Assembly: GCF_025499465.1 (NCBI RefSeq)
Contig: NZ_JAIMCA010000005.1
Coordinates: forward strand, 434,001-498,000
Length of the DNA stretch: 64,000 nucleotides
Origin: Allobosea sp. BH3
GTDB lineage: Bacteria; Pseudomonadota; Alphaproteobacteria; Rhizobiales; Beijerinckiaceae
Direction: 5' to 3'
Below, in pieces: positions 26,432 through 35,665 of this stretch. The first letter of the stretch is position 1. Each line of letters opens with the position of its first letter. The translations under genes were made by a program, and so were the position numbers. The notes under the pieces were generated by a model. The model was given only the letters and a program-made list of their open reading frames with translations. It made no database searches and was not told where the DNA came from.

Positions 26432-27646
26432 ATGGCCTGGTCCATTGCATCCCGGCCCGGCGGGCCGGCCCTCATCGTCGCGCTCGGCATCACGCAAATC
26501 TTCGGCTACGGCGCGCTCTACTACGCCTTCTCGGTGCTGGCTCCGCGCATCACCGAAAGCCTCGGCTGGGCGCCGGAATGGACCTATGGCGGGCTCGCTG
26601 CCGGTCTTCTCCTGGGCGGCGCCGTCGCGCCCCTGACCGGCGGCCTGATCGATCGTTACGGCACGCGGATGGTGATGACGATCGGCTCCGCGCTGGCCGG
26701 CCTCTCCCTGCTCGCGCTGGCGGAGGCGCGCGGCATCGTCAGCTATGTCCTGGCGATGGTCGCGCTGCAGGCGGTGACGACGGCGGTCTTCTACGATGCG
26801 GCCTTCGCCGCCCTGACGCAGGCACGCGGCAGCCGGGCCCGCCTCGCCATCAGCCAGCTCACCCTGATCGGTGGCTTCGCCTCGACGCTGTTCTGGCCGC
26901 TGACCACGAGCCTGCTGGCGGTGCTGGACTGGCGCGGCGTCTACAGGCTCTACGGGTTGTCGCAACTCCTGGTCTGCGTGCCGCTCCACTTCTTCTTCCT
27001 GCCGGGGCGGGTGAAGCGGCCGGTGGTGGCCTCCGCCGCCCATGCACCGGCGCTCGAGGCCGAGCCGGAGATCACCTACCTCACTGGCGATGCCCGCCGC
27101 CGCGCCTTCCTCCTGCTGGCGCTCGCCTTTTCGCTGCAGGGCTTCGTCGTCTCCGCGATGTCGATCCACATCCTCGCCCTGTTGCACGAGTTCGGCGTGA
27201 GTGCCGCGGTCGCGGTCGGCATCGGCGCGATGATAGGCCCTTCGCAAGTGGCTGGCAGGCTGGTCGAGATGCTGTTCGGCCGCGCCGTCTCGCCCGTCAC
27301 CACGGCGTGGGTCTCGGGCCTCCTGATGCCGCTCGGCCTGCTGCTCCTGCTGGTCGGCGGGTCGCTGCCGGTGCTCGCCGGGCTTTCGGTCATCGCCTAC
27401 GGCATCAGCATGGGGCTGAGCTCGATCGTGCGCGGCACCGTTCCGCTTCAGCTCTTCGGCCCGGTCGGATTCGGCGCGATGATGGGCAAGCTCTCGGCAC
27501 CAGGCCTCGCCATCAAGGCGGCCGCACCGCTTGCCGCGGCGGTGACGCTGGAGCGTGCCGGGGTGACGGCGGCGACCCTGCTCTTCGTCGTCTTCTCGGG
27601 CGTCGCAGCCGGCGCGCTCTTCCTGCTGGCTCGTACCCGCCCGTGA
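26432..27646 (+). CDS. MFS transporter (carboxylate-type)
   Basis: 404-residue, 12-TM major facilitator. The N-terminal ITQIFGYGALYYAFSVLAPRI and the motif-A-like GGLIDRYGTRMVM are found in bacterial members of the monocarboxylate/oxalate-formate-like branch. A soluble central loop lies near residues 190-215. It is in tandem with the hydroxyacid dehydrogenase and probably co-transcribed, so a 2-hydroxy- or 2-oxoacid is a reasonable but unproven substrate. Confidence 0.82.
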   Translation: MAWSIASRPGGPALIVALGITQIFGYGALYYAFSVLAPRITESLGWAPEWTYGGLAAGLLLGGAVAPLTGGLIDRYGTRMVMTIGSALAGLSLLALAEARGIVSYVLAMVALQAVTTAVFYDAAFAALTQARGSRARLAISQLTLIGGFASTLFWPLTTSLLAVLDWRGVYRLYGLSQLLVCVPLHFFFLPGRVKRPVVASAAHAPALEAEPEITYLTGDARRRAFLLLALAFSLQGFVVSAMSIHILALLHEFGVSAAVAVGIGAMIGPSQVAGRLVEMLFGRAVSPVTTAWVSGLLMPLGLLLLLVGGSLPVLAGLSVIAYGISMGLSSIVRGTVPLQLFGPVGFGAMMGKLSAPGLAIKAAAPLAAAVTLERAGVTAATLLFVVFSGVAAGALFLLARTRP

Positions 27647-27650
27647 ACGC

Positions 27651-28202
27651 TCAGGCCGTCAGGCCCCGCCACCAGCGCCGCGCGGCGTCGCGCGTGCGGA
27701 TGGCGAAGGCATAGGCCGCCGAGGCGCGCACCCAGCCGAGGACCCGGTCGCGTAGCCGCGTCACCAGCCCCATGATCCAGGCGAACCAGGCATAGGTCAG
27801 GAGCTTCTCGCGCCCGGCCTCATAGATGCGCTCGACGATCAGGAAGCTGGCGAGATGCGCGAGGCCGAGCACGATGAGACCCGGCCAGAACGCCCCACGC
27901 GCCATCAGCACGAGGCCGACCAGCTTCAGCGGCTCGGCGATAGCGAAGGGCACGGCGAGCGCGAGCAGCACCAGCGGGCGCGGCAGCCGCGACACCGCCT
28001 CCTCCAGCCGATGCACTAGTCGCAACGATGCGAACCAGCGAACCAGCGGCCCGTAGAACGGCCGCGCGATCTCGTCGAGAATGATGAAGACCGTCAGGAC
28101 GGCGCGGACGATCCCGAGCGCAAGCCGGGCCGGCAGGCTCTTCTCGCGTGGGTCCTGGGGTTCAACGGGCATGGCATGATCCGGCAAAGAACCGCTCTTC
28201 AT
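27651..28202 (-). CDS. Hypothetical membrane protein
   Basis: About 183 residues with two or three hydrophobic segments (VRAVLTVFIILDEIA, PLVLLALAVPFAIAEPLKLVGLVLMARG, FWPGLIVLGLAHLASFLIV) and a basic, Arg/Trp-rich C-terminus. No family recognised with confidence; similar small proteins occur in related Hyphomicrobiales. The start is uncertain: an ATG at 28172 would give 173 residues and fits the hydrophobic pattern equally well. It follows the GMC oxidoreductase and is convergent with the MFS gene. Confidence 0.6.
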   Translation of the reverse strand: MKSGSLPDHAMPVEPQDPREKSLPARLALGIVRAVLTVFIILDEIARPFYGPLVRWFASLRLVHRLEEAVSRLPRPLVLLALAVPFAIAEPLKLVGLVLMARGAFWPGLIVLGLAHLASFLIVERIYEAGREKLLTYAWFAWIMGLVTRLRDRVLGWVRASAAYAFAIRTRDAARRWWRGLTA

Positions 28203-28277
28203 AAGCCGCTCATCATGGCTTTTCGGAGCCGGGCTTCCGAAGCTGCCCGGGTCCTCGACGTGGATGGCCTGCAAGCC

Positions 28278-29924
28278 TCAGGCCCGCGCATCCTCCCGCA
28301 GCATAGCGACGCCCTTTTCGGCGATCATCATCGTCGGGTTGGCCGTGTTGCCCGAGGTGATGGCCGGCATCACCGATGCGTCGATGACGCGCAGGCCCGA
28401 AACGCCGCGCACGCGCAGGCGCTCGTCCAGCACCGCACCGGGATCGTCCTCGCGCCCCATCTTCGCGGTTCCGACCGGGTGGAAGATCGTGGTGCCGAGG
28501 TTGGCCGCCGCTTCCAGCAGCGCCTCGTCCGAAGCTGCCGCCTCGCCCGGCAGGTATTCCTCCGGCCGGAAGCGGGCGAGTGGCGCCTGCGCCACGATCC
28601 GCCTTGTCAGCTTCAGCGCGTCGATCGCGACCTGCCGGTCCTCCTCCGTATCAAGATAGTTCGGCGAGATCATCGGCGCGGCGAAGGGGTCGGCCGAGCG
28701 CAGATGGACGCTGCCGCGGCTTGTCGGCCTCAGATTGCAGACGCTGGCGGTGAAGGCTTCGAAGGGGTGCAGGCCGGAGCCCCAGCTATCCAGCGAGAGC
28801 GGCTGGAAATGATATTGCAGATTGGCCGTCGCATAGTGCGGCGATGACTTCGCGAAGGCGCCGACCTGCGAGGGCGCCATGGTCAGGGGCCCGGTCCGCA
28901 GCGCCGCCCATTGCAGCGCCATCATCGGCCGGCGCCAGAGCTTCGCATAGTCGCCGTTCAGCGTCTTGACGCCATGGACCTTATAGACCGGCCGGATCTG
29001 CAGATGGTCCTGCAGGTTCTCCCCGACCCCGGGCGCATCGACCAGCGTCTCGATGCCGAACTCCTGCAGCCGCCTGCCCCCGCCGATGCCGGAGCGTTCC
29101 AGCAGCACGGGCGAAGCCACGGCGCCGGCCGAGAGCACGACCTCGCCACGCACCTCGACCTTGAGCTTCTCATCGCCATGACTGAACTCGACGGCCTTGG
29201 CCCGGCCGCCCTCGAAGACGATGCGCTCGACATGGATGCCCGTCTCCAGCCGGAGATTGGCACGTCCTTGCGCGAGCAGCGGCTTCAGGAAGGCGCCGAA
29301 GGCGCTGAGGCGCCGCCCGCGACGCTGGTTCACCTGAAAATAGGATGAGCCTTCATTGTCGCCCGTGTTGAAGTCCGGGATCTTCGCGATGCCTGCGGCT
29401 TCGGCCGCGTCGCGGATGGCGTCGAGGATAGCCCAGCGCACGCGCGGATGCTCGACGCGCCATTCCCCGCCCGCTTTGTGCAGCCCGCCGGCTGGCGGCC
29501 CGGCATGGTCCTCATGCCTGAGGAAATAGGGCAGTACGTCGTCCCAGCCCCAGCCGGAAAGCCCGCTCTGGCGCCAGCCGTCATAATCGGCGGCCTGGCC
29601 GCGCATATAGACCATGGCGTTGATGGAGGAGCAGCCTCCGACGACCTTGCCGCGGGGATAGGCCAGGACGCGCCCGCCGAGCCCGGCCTGCGGCTCGGTC
29701 TGGAACAGCCAGTCCGCGCGGGGATTGCCGATAGCGAAGAGATAGCCGACGGGGATGTGGAACCAGATCCAGTCGTCCGCTCCCCCCGCCTCCAGCACGA
29801 GGACCTTGTTGGCGCGGTCGGCGGCGAGCCGGTTGGCCACGACGCAACCGGCGGAGCCGGCTCCGATGACGACATAATCGAAAGTGCCGATCAGGCGGCG
29901 CTCGGAGGCATCGGCGGTGGACAT
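28278..29924 (-). CDS. GMC family FAD-dependent oxidoreductase (choline/alcohol dehydrogenase-like)
   Basis: 548-residue flavoprotein. The dinucleotide-binding motif VVIGAGSAGCVVANRLA is at the N-terminus. The two GMC signatures are visible as PRGKVVGGCSSINAMVY and GAVASPVLLERSGIG. The catalytic pair lies in IFHPVGTAKMG (His) and TSGNTANPTMMIAEK (Asn). It resembles the AlkJ/BetA branch; the substrate is an unspecified alcohol. The start at 29924 matches the family; ATGs about 12 codons upstream have no ribosome site. It is divergent from manC. Confidence 0.9.
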   Translation of the reverse strand: MSTADASERRLIGTFDYVVIGAGSAGCVVANRLAADRANKVLVLEAGGADDWIWFHIPVGYLFAIGNPRADWLFQTEPQAGLGGRVLAYPRGKVVGGCSSINAMVYMRGQAADYDGWRQSGLSGWGWDDVLPYFLRHEDHAGPPAGGLHKAGGEWRVEHPRVRWAILDAIRDAAEAAGIAKIPDFNTGDNEGSSYFQVNQRRGRRLSAFGAFLKPLLAQGRANLRLETGIHVERIVFEGGRAKAVEFSHGDEKLKVEVRGEVVLSAGAVASPVLLERSGIGGGRRLQEFGIETLVDAPGVGENLQDHLQIRPVYKVHGVKTLNGDYAKLWRRPMMALQWAALRTGPLTMAPSQVGAFAKSSPHYATANLQYHFQPLSLDSWGSGLHPFEAFTASVCNLRPTSRGSVHLRSADPFAAPMISPNYLDTEEDRQVAIDALKLTRRIVAQAPLARFRPEEYLPGEAAASDEALLEAAANLGTTIFHPVGTAKMGREDDPGAVLDERLRVRGVSGLRVIDASVMPAITSGNTANPTMMIAEKGVAMLREDARA

Positions 29925-30197
29925 GGCGTTCCCAAGGCTGTGTTCTGTCGTCCCGCTCATCATCGGCGGGTTTTCGGCAATCTGGCACAGGCGCGGCCGG
30001 CGGGACAGCGCGGGGATGCTCATTGGCGGCTGGGCATGCCCGCTCAACCCGCCAGTCGCCCTGCGTAAATCCTTGCTACGGAGGCCGGCGCCGCCTGTTG
30101 GCGTGACCCTCGCATGTGGCGGACTTGCTGCCGGGCGGAGCCTTGCCCCGTCACGCCCGGCAGCATAGAGCATCTTCTGTTGCGGAAAGGTCGATCC

Positions 30198-31610
30198 ATG
30201 CCGTCGAAGATCATACCTGTCGTGATGTGCGGCGGCGCCGGGACGCGGCTATGGCCGGTCTCGCGCGATTCGATGCCGAAGCAGTTCATTCCGCTCCTCG
30301 GGCAGGATTCCACGTTCCAGCGCGCGATGCGGCTGGTGTCGGACCCGTCCGTCTTCGAGCCGGCGATCGTGATCACCAATACGGAATACCGCTTCACGGT
30401 GCAGGAGCAGCTCCAGGCGCTCGGCATCACCGCCCAGATCGTGCTGGAGCCGAGCCGCCGCGATTCCGCCGCCGCCGTCGCTGCCGCGACCGAACTCGCG
30501 CTCGCCCGCGATCCCAAGGCGGTCGTCGGCGTCTTCGCGGCCGATCATGTCGTCCAGGAGGCCGGTCTCTTCGTCGAGGCCTGTCGCAAGGCCGGTGTCG
30601 CGGCAGCTGATGGTCGTATCGTGACGATCGGCATCCCTCCGACCCATCCGGCGACCGGCTATGGCTATATCCGTCCGGGCGACGAGATCGGCGAGGATGC
30701 CCGCCAGGTCGCGGCCTTCGTCGAGAAGCCGGATGCGGCGCGCGCCGCGCAATACCTGCTCGACGGCTATTTCTGGAATTCTGGCAACTTCATCTTCGAT
30801 GCGGTGACGATGCAGGCGGAGCTCGCCGCCTTCGCGCCGGAGGTGGCCGCGCCCGTGGCGGAGGCGGTCGCCGCGGCCAGGACCGATCTCGGCTTCCTGC
30901 GGCTGGACGAGAACGCCTTCGGCGCCGCGCAGAAGATTTCGATCGACTATGCCGTGATGGAGCGCACGAGCAAGGCCGCGGTCGTGCCGGGCCGCTTCGG
31001 CTGGTCGGATGTCGGCGGCTGGTCTGCAGTCTGGGACCTTGCGGAGAAGGATGCCAGCGGCAACGTCGTCGAGGGGCGCGGCTATGTGCTCGAGGGTTCG
31101 GGCAACCTCATCCGCTCCGAGGAGGCGCTGGTCGCGCTGATCGGGCTCGACGACGTCGCGGTGATCGCGACCCGCGACGCCGTGCTGGTCACGCCCAGGG
31201 CCAAGGCCGACAAGGTCAAGGAGATGGTGGCGCTGATCACGGCCGCGGGCGAATCCGAGGCCGGCGCCCATCGCGAGATCCAGCGGCCCTGGGGCAAGTA
31301 TCTCTCGATCGATATGGGCGCGCGCCATCAGGTGAAGCGCATCACGGTCAAGCCCGGTGGCGTGCTCTCGCTGCAGAAGCATCATCACCGCGCCGAGCAC
31401 TGGGTCGTGGTACGCGGCACGGCCGAGGTCACGCGCAACGACGAGACCATCATGGTGCATGAGAACGAGTCGATCTATCTGCCGATCGGCTGCGTTCACC
31501 GCATGGCCAACCCGGGCAAGATCCCGCTCGAACTGATCGAGGTGCAGGTCGGCTCCTATCTCGGGGAGGATGACATCATCCGCATCGAGGACATCTATAA
31601 GCGTGTCTGA
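30198..31610 (+). CDS. manC: Mannose-1-phosphate guanylyltransferase / mannose-6-phosphate isomerase
   Basis: 470-residue bifunctional enzyme making GDP-mannose for polysaccharides. The pyrophosphorylase signature MCGGAGTRLWPVSRDSMPKQF is at the N-terminus, with FVEKPD and FGWSDVGGW further on. A C-terminal type II isomerase cupin follows (VKPGGVLSLQKHHHRAEHW). GGAAAGG lies seven bases before the ATG. nadE follows 18 bp downstream. Other exopolysaccharide genes are not adjacent. Confidence 0.94.
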   Translation: MPSKIIPVVMCGGAGTRLWPVSRDSMPKQFIPLLGQDSTFQRAMRLVSDPSVFEPAIVITNTEYRFTVQEQLQALGITAQIVLEPSRRDSAAAVAAATELALARDPKAVVGVFAADHVVQEAGLFVEACRKAGVAAADGRIVTIGIPPTHPATGYGYIRPGDEIGEDARQVAAFVEKPDAARAAQYLLDGYFWNSGNFIFDAVTMQAELAAFAPEVAAPVAEAVAAARTDLGFLRLDENAFGAAQKISIDYAVMERTSKAAVVPGRFGWSDVGGWSAVWDLAEKDASGNVVEGRGYVLEGSGNLIRSEEALVALIGLDDVAVIATRDAVLVTPRAKADKVKEMVALITAAGESEAGAHREIQRPWGKYLSIDMGARHQVKRITVKPGGVLSLQKHHHRAEHWVVVRGTAEVTRNDETIMVHENESIYLPIGCVHRMANPGKIPLELIEVQVGSYLGEDDIIRIEDIYKRV

Positions 31611-31628
31611 GCACGCGCAGGGGTCTGC

Positions 31629-33668
31629 ATGAGCTTCCGCAACATTCACGCCCACGGCCTCGTCCGGCTCGCCTGCGCCGCGCCGCGGCTCAAGGTGGCT
31701 GATCCCGCCTTCAACGTGGCGGAGACGCTGGCGCTCCTGCGCCGCGCGGATGAAGGGGGCGCTTCGCTCGCGCTGTTTCCCGAGCTCGGCATCAGCGCCT
31801 ATGCCATCGACGACCTGCTGCAGCAGAACGCTCTGCTGGACGCCGTGCAGGAGGCGCTGTCGCGGCTTGTGGTCGAGAGCCGGACGCTTCGTTGCGTGGC
31901 CGTGGTCGGCGCGCCGCTCAGGGTCGAGGGCCGGCTGTTCAACTGCGCCGTCGCGATCCATCGCGGGCGCATCCTCGCGGCCGTGCCGAAGACCTACCTG
32001 CCGAACTATCGCGAGTTCTACGAGCGCCGCCAGTTCGCCTCGGGCGAGCGGGCGGGTGCACTTTACATCGACCTCTGCGGTCAGGAGGTGCCGTTCGGCA
32101 CCGACATCCTGCTCGCCGCCTCCGACATTTCCGATCTCGTTGTCCATATGGAGATCTGCGAGGATGTCTGGACGCCGATCCCGCCCTCCTCCTACGCGGC
32201 ACTCGCCGGCGCGACGGTGCTGCTGAACCTCTCGGCCAGCAACGTCACCATCGGCAAGTCGGACTGGCGCCATTCTCTCTGCAAGGCGCATTCGGGGCGC
32301 TGCATCGCCGCTTATGCCTATTCGGCTGCCGGCACCGGCGAGTCGACCACCGACCTCGCCTGGGACGGGCAGGCGATGATTTACGAGAACGGCATCCTGC
32401 TCGCCGAGGCCGAGCGCTTCGCCGCCGAGCCTCAGCTCATCCTTGCCGATATCGATCTCGAGCGGCTGGCGATGGACCGCATCCGCCAGAACACCTTCGG
32501 CGACAGCGCCGACATCCACCGGGACAAGCTCGGCTTCCGCCGGGTTGAGTTCGCTTTGGAGCCGGAGCTTCAGGTCGATCTCGGCCTGAAGCGCGAGGTC
32601 GAGCGCTTCCCCTTCGTGCCGAGCGACGATGCCCGGCTGAACGAGCTCTGCTTCGAGGCCTACAACATCCAGTCGCACGGTCTGCGCAAGCGGCTGGAGA
32701 GCACGCGCCTCGACAAGGTGGTGATCGGCGTCTCCGGCGGCCTCGACTCGACGCAAGCGTTGATCGTCGCGGCTCACACCTTCGATGCGCTGGGTCTGCC
32801 GCGCGAGAACATCCTCGCCTATACGCTGCCGGCCTTCGCCACCAGCAAGGACACCAAGGACAATGCCTGGCGGCTGATGCGCGCGCTTGGCGTCAGCGCC
32901 GAGGAGATCGACATGACGCCGGCCTGCCGGCAGATGCTGATTGATATCGGCCACCCCTTCGCCAGGGGCGAGCCCGTCTACGATATTACTTTTGAAAACG
33001 TGCAGGCCGGCGCGCGCACCTCGGTGCTGTTCCGCCTCGCTAACCGGCACAACGCGCTGGTGATGGGCACCGGCGATCTCTCGGAGCTGGCGCTCGGCTG
33101 GTGCACCTATGGCGTCGGCGATCACATGTCGCATTACAACGTCAACGGCTCGGTGCCGAAGACGCTGATCCAGCACCTCATCCGCTGGGTCGCCCAGTCC
33201 GGCCGCTTCGGCACTGAGGCCTCGGATGTCATGCTCGACATCCTCGCAACCGAGATTTCGCCGGAGCTGGTGCCTGGCGAGGGCGACAAGCCGGCGCAGA
33301 AGACCGAGGATTTCGTCGGCCCCTACGCGTTGCAGGATTTCAACCTCTACTACACGACGCGCTACGGCTTCCGCCCGAGCAAGATCGCGTTCCTCTCCGA
33401 GCATGCCTGGCGCAATGCCGCGGCCGGGGACTGGCCGCCGCATATCGAGGATGCCAAGCGCGTCGCCTACGACCTTCCGGTCATCAAGCGCTGGCTCGGC
33501 GTCTTCATCCGCCGCTTCTTCGAGACGAGCCAGTTCAAGCGCTCGGCCCTGCCGAACGGACCGAAGGTCTCCTCCGGCGGCTCGCTCTCGCCGCGCGGCG
33601 ACTGGCGCGCACCCAGTGACGCCTCGGCCGCGCCCTGGCTCAAGGACTGGGAGCGGATTCCGGACTGA
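31629..33668 (+). CDS. nadE: Glutamine-dependent NAD+ synthetase
   Basis: 679-residue final enzyme of NAD synthesis. The N-terminal nitrilase-type glutaminase shows its Glu (FPELGIS), Lys ([14 protein letters not shown]) and Cys ([10 protein letters not shown]). The C-terminal synthetase domain has the PP-loop [11 protein letters not shown] near residue 370. The long form is standard for many bacteria. It is co-oriented with manC and probably co-transcribed. The downstream neighbour is convergent and no clear terminator was found in the 93-bp gap. Confidence 0.95.
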   Translation: MSFRNIHAHGLVRLACAAPRLKVADPAFNVAETLALLRRADEGGASLALFPELGISAYAIDDLLQQNALLDAVQEALSRLVVESRTLRCVAVVGAPLRVEGRLFNCAVAIHRGRILAAVPKTYLPNYREFYERRQFASGERAGALYIDLCGQEVPFGTDILLAASDISDLVVHMEICEDVWTPIPPSSYAALAGATVLLNLSASNVTIGKSDWRHSLCKAHSGRCIAAYAYSAAGTGESTTDLAWDGQAMIYENGILLAEAERFAAEPQLILADIDLERLAMDRIRQNTFGDSADIHRDKLGFRRVEFALEPELQVDLGLKREVERFPFVPSDDARLNELCFEAYNIQSHGLRKRLESTRLDKVVIGVSGGLDSTQALIVAAHTFDALGLPRENILAYTLPAFATSKDTKDNAWRLMRALGVSAEEIDMTPACRQMLIDIGHPFARGEPVYDITFENVQAGARTSVLFRLANRHNALVMGTGDLSELALGWCTYGVGDHMSHYNVNGSVPKTLIQHLIRWVAQSGRFGTEASDVMLDILATEISPELVPGEGDKPAQKTEDFVGPYALQDFNLYYTTRYGFRPSKIAFLSEHAWRNAAAGDWPPHIEDAKRVAYDLPVIKRWLGVFIRRFFETSQFKRSALPNGPKVSSGGSLSPRGDWRAPSDASAAPWLKDWERIPD

Positions 33669-33761
33669 GCGGCGGAGCGATCGGTTCAGGCCATTTTCGG
33701 GGCAAGCATTGGCTAATCCCCGGCTGGCGACTGCCGTTGGTTCACGCCTGCCGGAGACTTG

Positions 33762-34760
33762 CTAGTTGAGGCAGTAGCTGACCGTCACAGCCTCCCGGCT
33801 CTGAACGGGGTCCGGCGTGGCGATCGTCTCGACCTGGCTGCCCTGACGGTGGACCATGCGTATCAGGCGCGCGCCCTGCATGTCGCGGATCGCAGGCTCT
33901 CCCCGGACGCTCGCATAGCAGCGGAACGTCGTGTCGTCGAAGTCGGGCGTCATGAAGTTCGTGAAGGGGTGCTGAACTCTCTTTGGCCGTTCCAGCACGC
34001 ATTCAGCGTCGAGCGCCCTGGGCTCCAGGCCGGGCTTCGGTGTTGCCACCAGCACGGACTTGGTCGCCGCTCCGGTATCGAGATTCGCCATCTTCATGAG
34101 AACGCCGATAGTCGGGATGACGAAGAGGGCGGCGATGACCCGTTCTTTGATCCCGGGGCAGAAATCTGAAAAATCATCGTAGTTTGGCCCGGTGGTGTCA
34201 GCCGGGTGCCACCACTGCCACCAGGCTCGGACGCGCTTGGTGACGTTGCCGGCGACGTCTTCTTCGATCTCCTGAACGGTTCCCAGTTGCGGCAGCGATC
34301 GAGAGTTCCTCCGATGGCCGTCGAAGCCGATCCAGGTGGAGCACGCATACTCCCCTGCCACACCGTGGGCGGGCGCCCGGAAATCCGGAACTTTCCAGAT
34401 CCCGATCATGAAGTCGAACGGTTGCCCACGGTAGGGCGATGAGATGACGGCTCCAGACCAGTTGCGGCTTGTCTGCAGGTGCCCCTTCGAGCTCGACCGG
34501 TTGTAGCCGGTGCGATGAGCGCTGATAGTTGACGGTCCGGGCCCGACATCCTTGGCCGTGCTCGATATCGCAAGCGCGTGCCAGAGCTCGAAAGATGGCG
34601 TTCCTCCGACGGGTCGGGGCGGCAGGCCGCGCATCAGGGCGTCCTTGGGGGACAGGGTGTCGACGTCGACGCCGTTTTCCAGCTTCAGGAACCGCTCTCT
34701 GCCTGCCGCGACACTCCGCAGAAAAGCCAGCAACTCCTGGTCCTGAACAAGTTCAGCCAT
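33762..34760 (-). CDS. Eqolisin-fold (peptidase G1/A4-like) protein, possibly inactive
   Basis: 332-residue protein. Its central part resembles the glutamic-peptidase (eqolisin) fold: SRNWSGAVI, FMIGIWKVPDF, YACSTWIGFDGHRR, LPQLGT (position of the catalytic Gln) and RAWWQWWHPAD. Classical eqolisins carry Glu in the W-E-W position; here it is Gln, so proteolysis is doubtful. No signal peptide is visible, unlike secreted eqolisins. The ATG overlaps the PAP2 stop (TGATG), so the two are translationally coupled. Family assignment is from memory of motifs. Confidence 0.55.
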   Translation of the reverse strand: MAELVQDQELLAFLRSVAAGRERFLKLENGVDVDTLSPKDALMRGLPPRPVGGTPSFELWHALAISSTAKDVGPGPSTISAHRTGYNRSSSKGHLQTSRNWSGAVISSPYRGQPFDFMIGIWKVPDFRAPAHGVAGEYACSTWIGFDGHRRNSRSLPQLGTVQEIEEDVAGNVTKRVRAWWQWWHPADTTGPNYDDFSDFCPGIKERVIAALFVIPTIGVLMKMANLDTGAATKSVLVATPKPGLEPRALDAECVLERPKRVQHPFTNFMTPDFDDTTFRCYASVRGEPAIRDMQGARLIRMVHRQGSQVETIATPDPVQSREAVTVSYCLN

Positions 34761-35638
34761 CACCAGGGCTCCTTCTTGGCCTCTGCGACGACTTGAAGGA
34801 AGGTCGGGCAGGTCTTGAGAATGTCGAGGAGCTCATCGGCCAGGTTTTTCCCGGCAGCACTGTCTGTTGGGAAATGAAGACCTGCGATCTCTCGATTCTT
34901 CGCAATTCGATCGGCGAGCACCCTGAGTGCTTCGGTGAGCGGACCGTGATTGCCCGGGATCGCTCCGTGAGGGGTGGTATCGATCACGAAAGAACCGGAC
35001 AGCGCAAAATCCAGAATGATAAATACCAGATGTGACTGTGTGGCGTGTCCGCTTGGCCAGGAGGGATGCGACGGCACGGATAGCGGCGGAAACAGGGCCG
35101 GGCAAACGGTGGAAGGGCGAGCGCGCTTTTCCTGATACTTGAAGTACATCACGGCGACTGTGGCGACGACTTCTGCAATGTGGAGAAGGGTTCGTGTGGC
35201 TGGGCGCGAACCGGGCGATATTTGCAGCAGGCCGGCAAAATAGCTGAGAAATTCTCCATTTTGGGAAAGGATCTCGCCGAGCGCATCCGCCCTGTTATCT
35301 GTCGCCATGACAAGTAATTTCGCTATTTCGCCTGCTGGGTCATGCAGAGGATCGGCAGCGTCGCCGTTGTGGTCGACCTTGAGATTGAAGGCGGTCCAGG
35401 TCACTCGCTTCAGGAATTCAGCCAGAACAAGCTGAGCCCGCCACTGAGCGCCCCAGCGTTCATCCGGGAATGTCGGAAGCGGGGTTGTCGTCGGCGCAGC
35501 GTCGCCTCCCGCCTCCAGCACGAACGGCCAGTCGATGCGGTCGGCAAAAACCCAGCCATCCACGGCCACCGAGCCTCCCGCGTTTCCGGTGTTTCCAGTA
35601 TTGCCGGTGTTTCCGGTATTCCCCGTGTTTCCAGTCAT
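34760..35638 (-). CDS. Soluble PAP2/vanadium-haloperoxidase-like protein with Gly-Asn-Thr tract
   Basis: 292 residues. The three phosphatase motifs of the PAP2 superfamily are visible: KYQEKRARP (K-x6-RP), SHPSWPSGHATQSH, and NREIAGLHFPTD (R-x5-H-x3-D). Few hydrophobic stretches suggest a soluble protein of the bacterial haloperoxidase-like type. It opens with six Gly-Asn-Thr-type triplets. The start was chosen at 35638 because GGGAGG is properly spaced there and abuts the alternative ATG at 35644. It is coupled to the downstream eqolisin-like gene. Whether it is a phosphatase or a haloperoxidase cannot be decided. Confidence 0.7.
   Translation of the reverse strand: MTGNTGNTGNTGNTGNTGNAGGSVAVDGWVFADRIDWPFVLEAGGDAAPTTTPLPTFPDERWGAQWRAQLVLAEFLKRVTWTAFNLKVDHNGDAADPLHDPAGEIAKLLVMATDNRADALGEILSQNGEFLSYFAGLLQISPGSRPATRTLLHIAEVVATVAVMYFKYQEKRARPSTVCPALFPPLSVPSHPSWPSGHATQSHLVFIILDFALSGSFVIDTTPHGAIPGNHGPLTEALRVLADRIAKNREIAGLHFPTDSAAGKNLADELLDILKTCPTFLQVVAEAKKEPW
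35579..35632. repeat. Six 9-bp triplet repeats encoding Gly-Asn-Thr
   Basis: Nine-base units (GGA AAC ACN and variants, reading the minus strand) repeated six times at the 5' end of the PAP2-like gene. Codons differ between units, so the tract is not a fresh slippage product. Because the unit is a multiple of three, copy change would alter length but not frame. Gly-x-y periodicity recalls collagen-like tracts. Confidence 0.85.
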
Positions 35639-35665
35639 CACCATCCTCCCGCCGCGTTCGGATGT

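Noticed and set aside
30249..33443. Very long minus-strand open frame (over 1000 codons) opposite manC and nadE
   Set aside because: It is antisense to two well-recognised genes and its translation is His/Arg/Asp/Gly-rich with no family motif. Such frames arise from codon bias in GC-rich genes.
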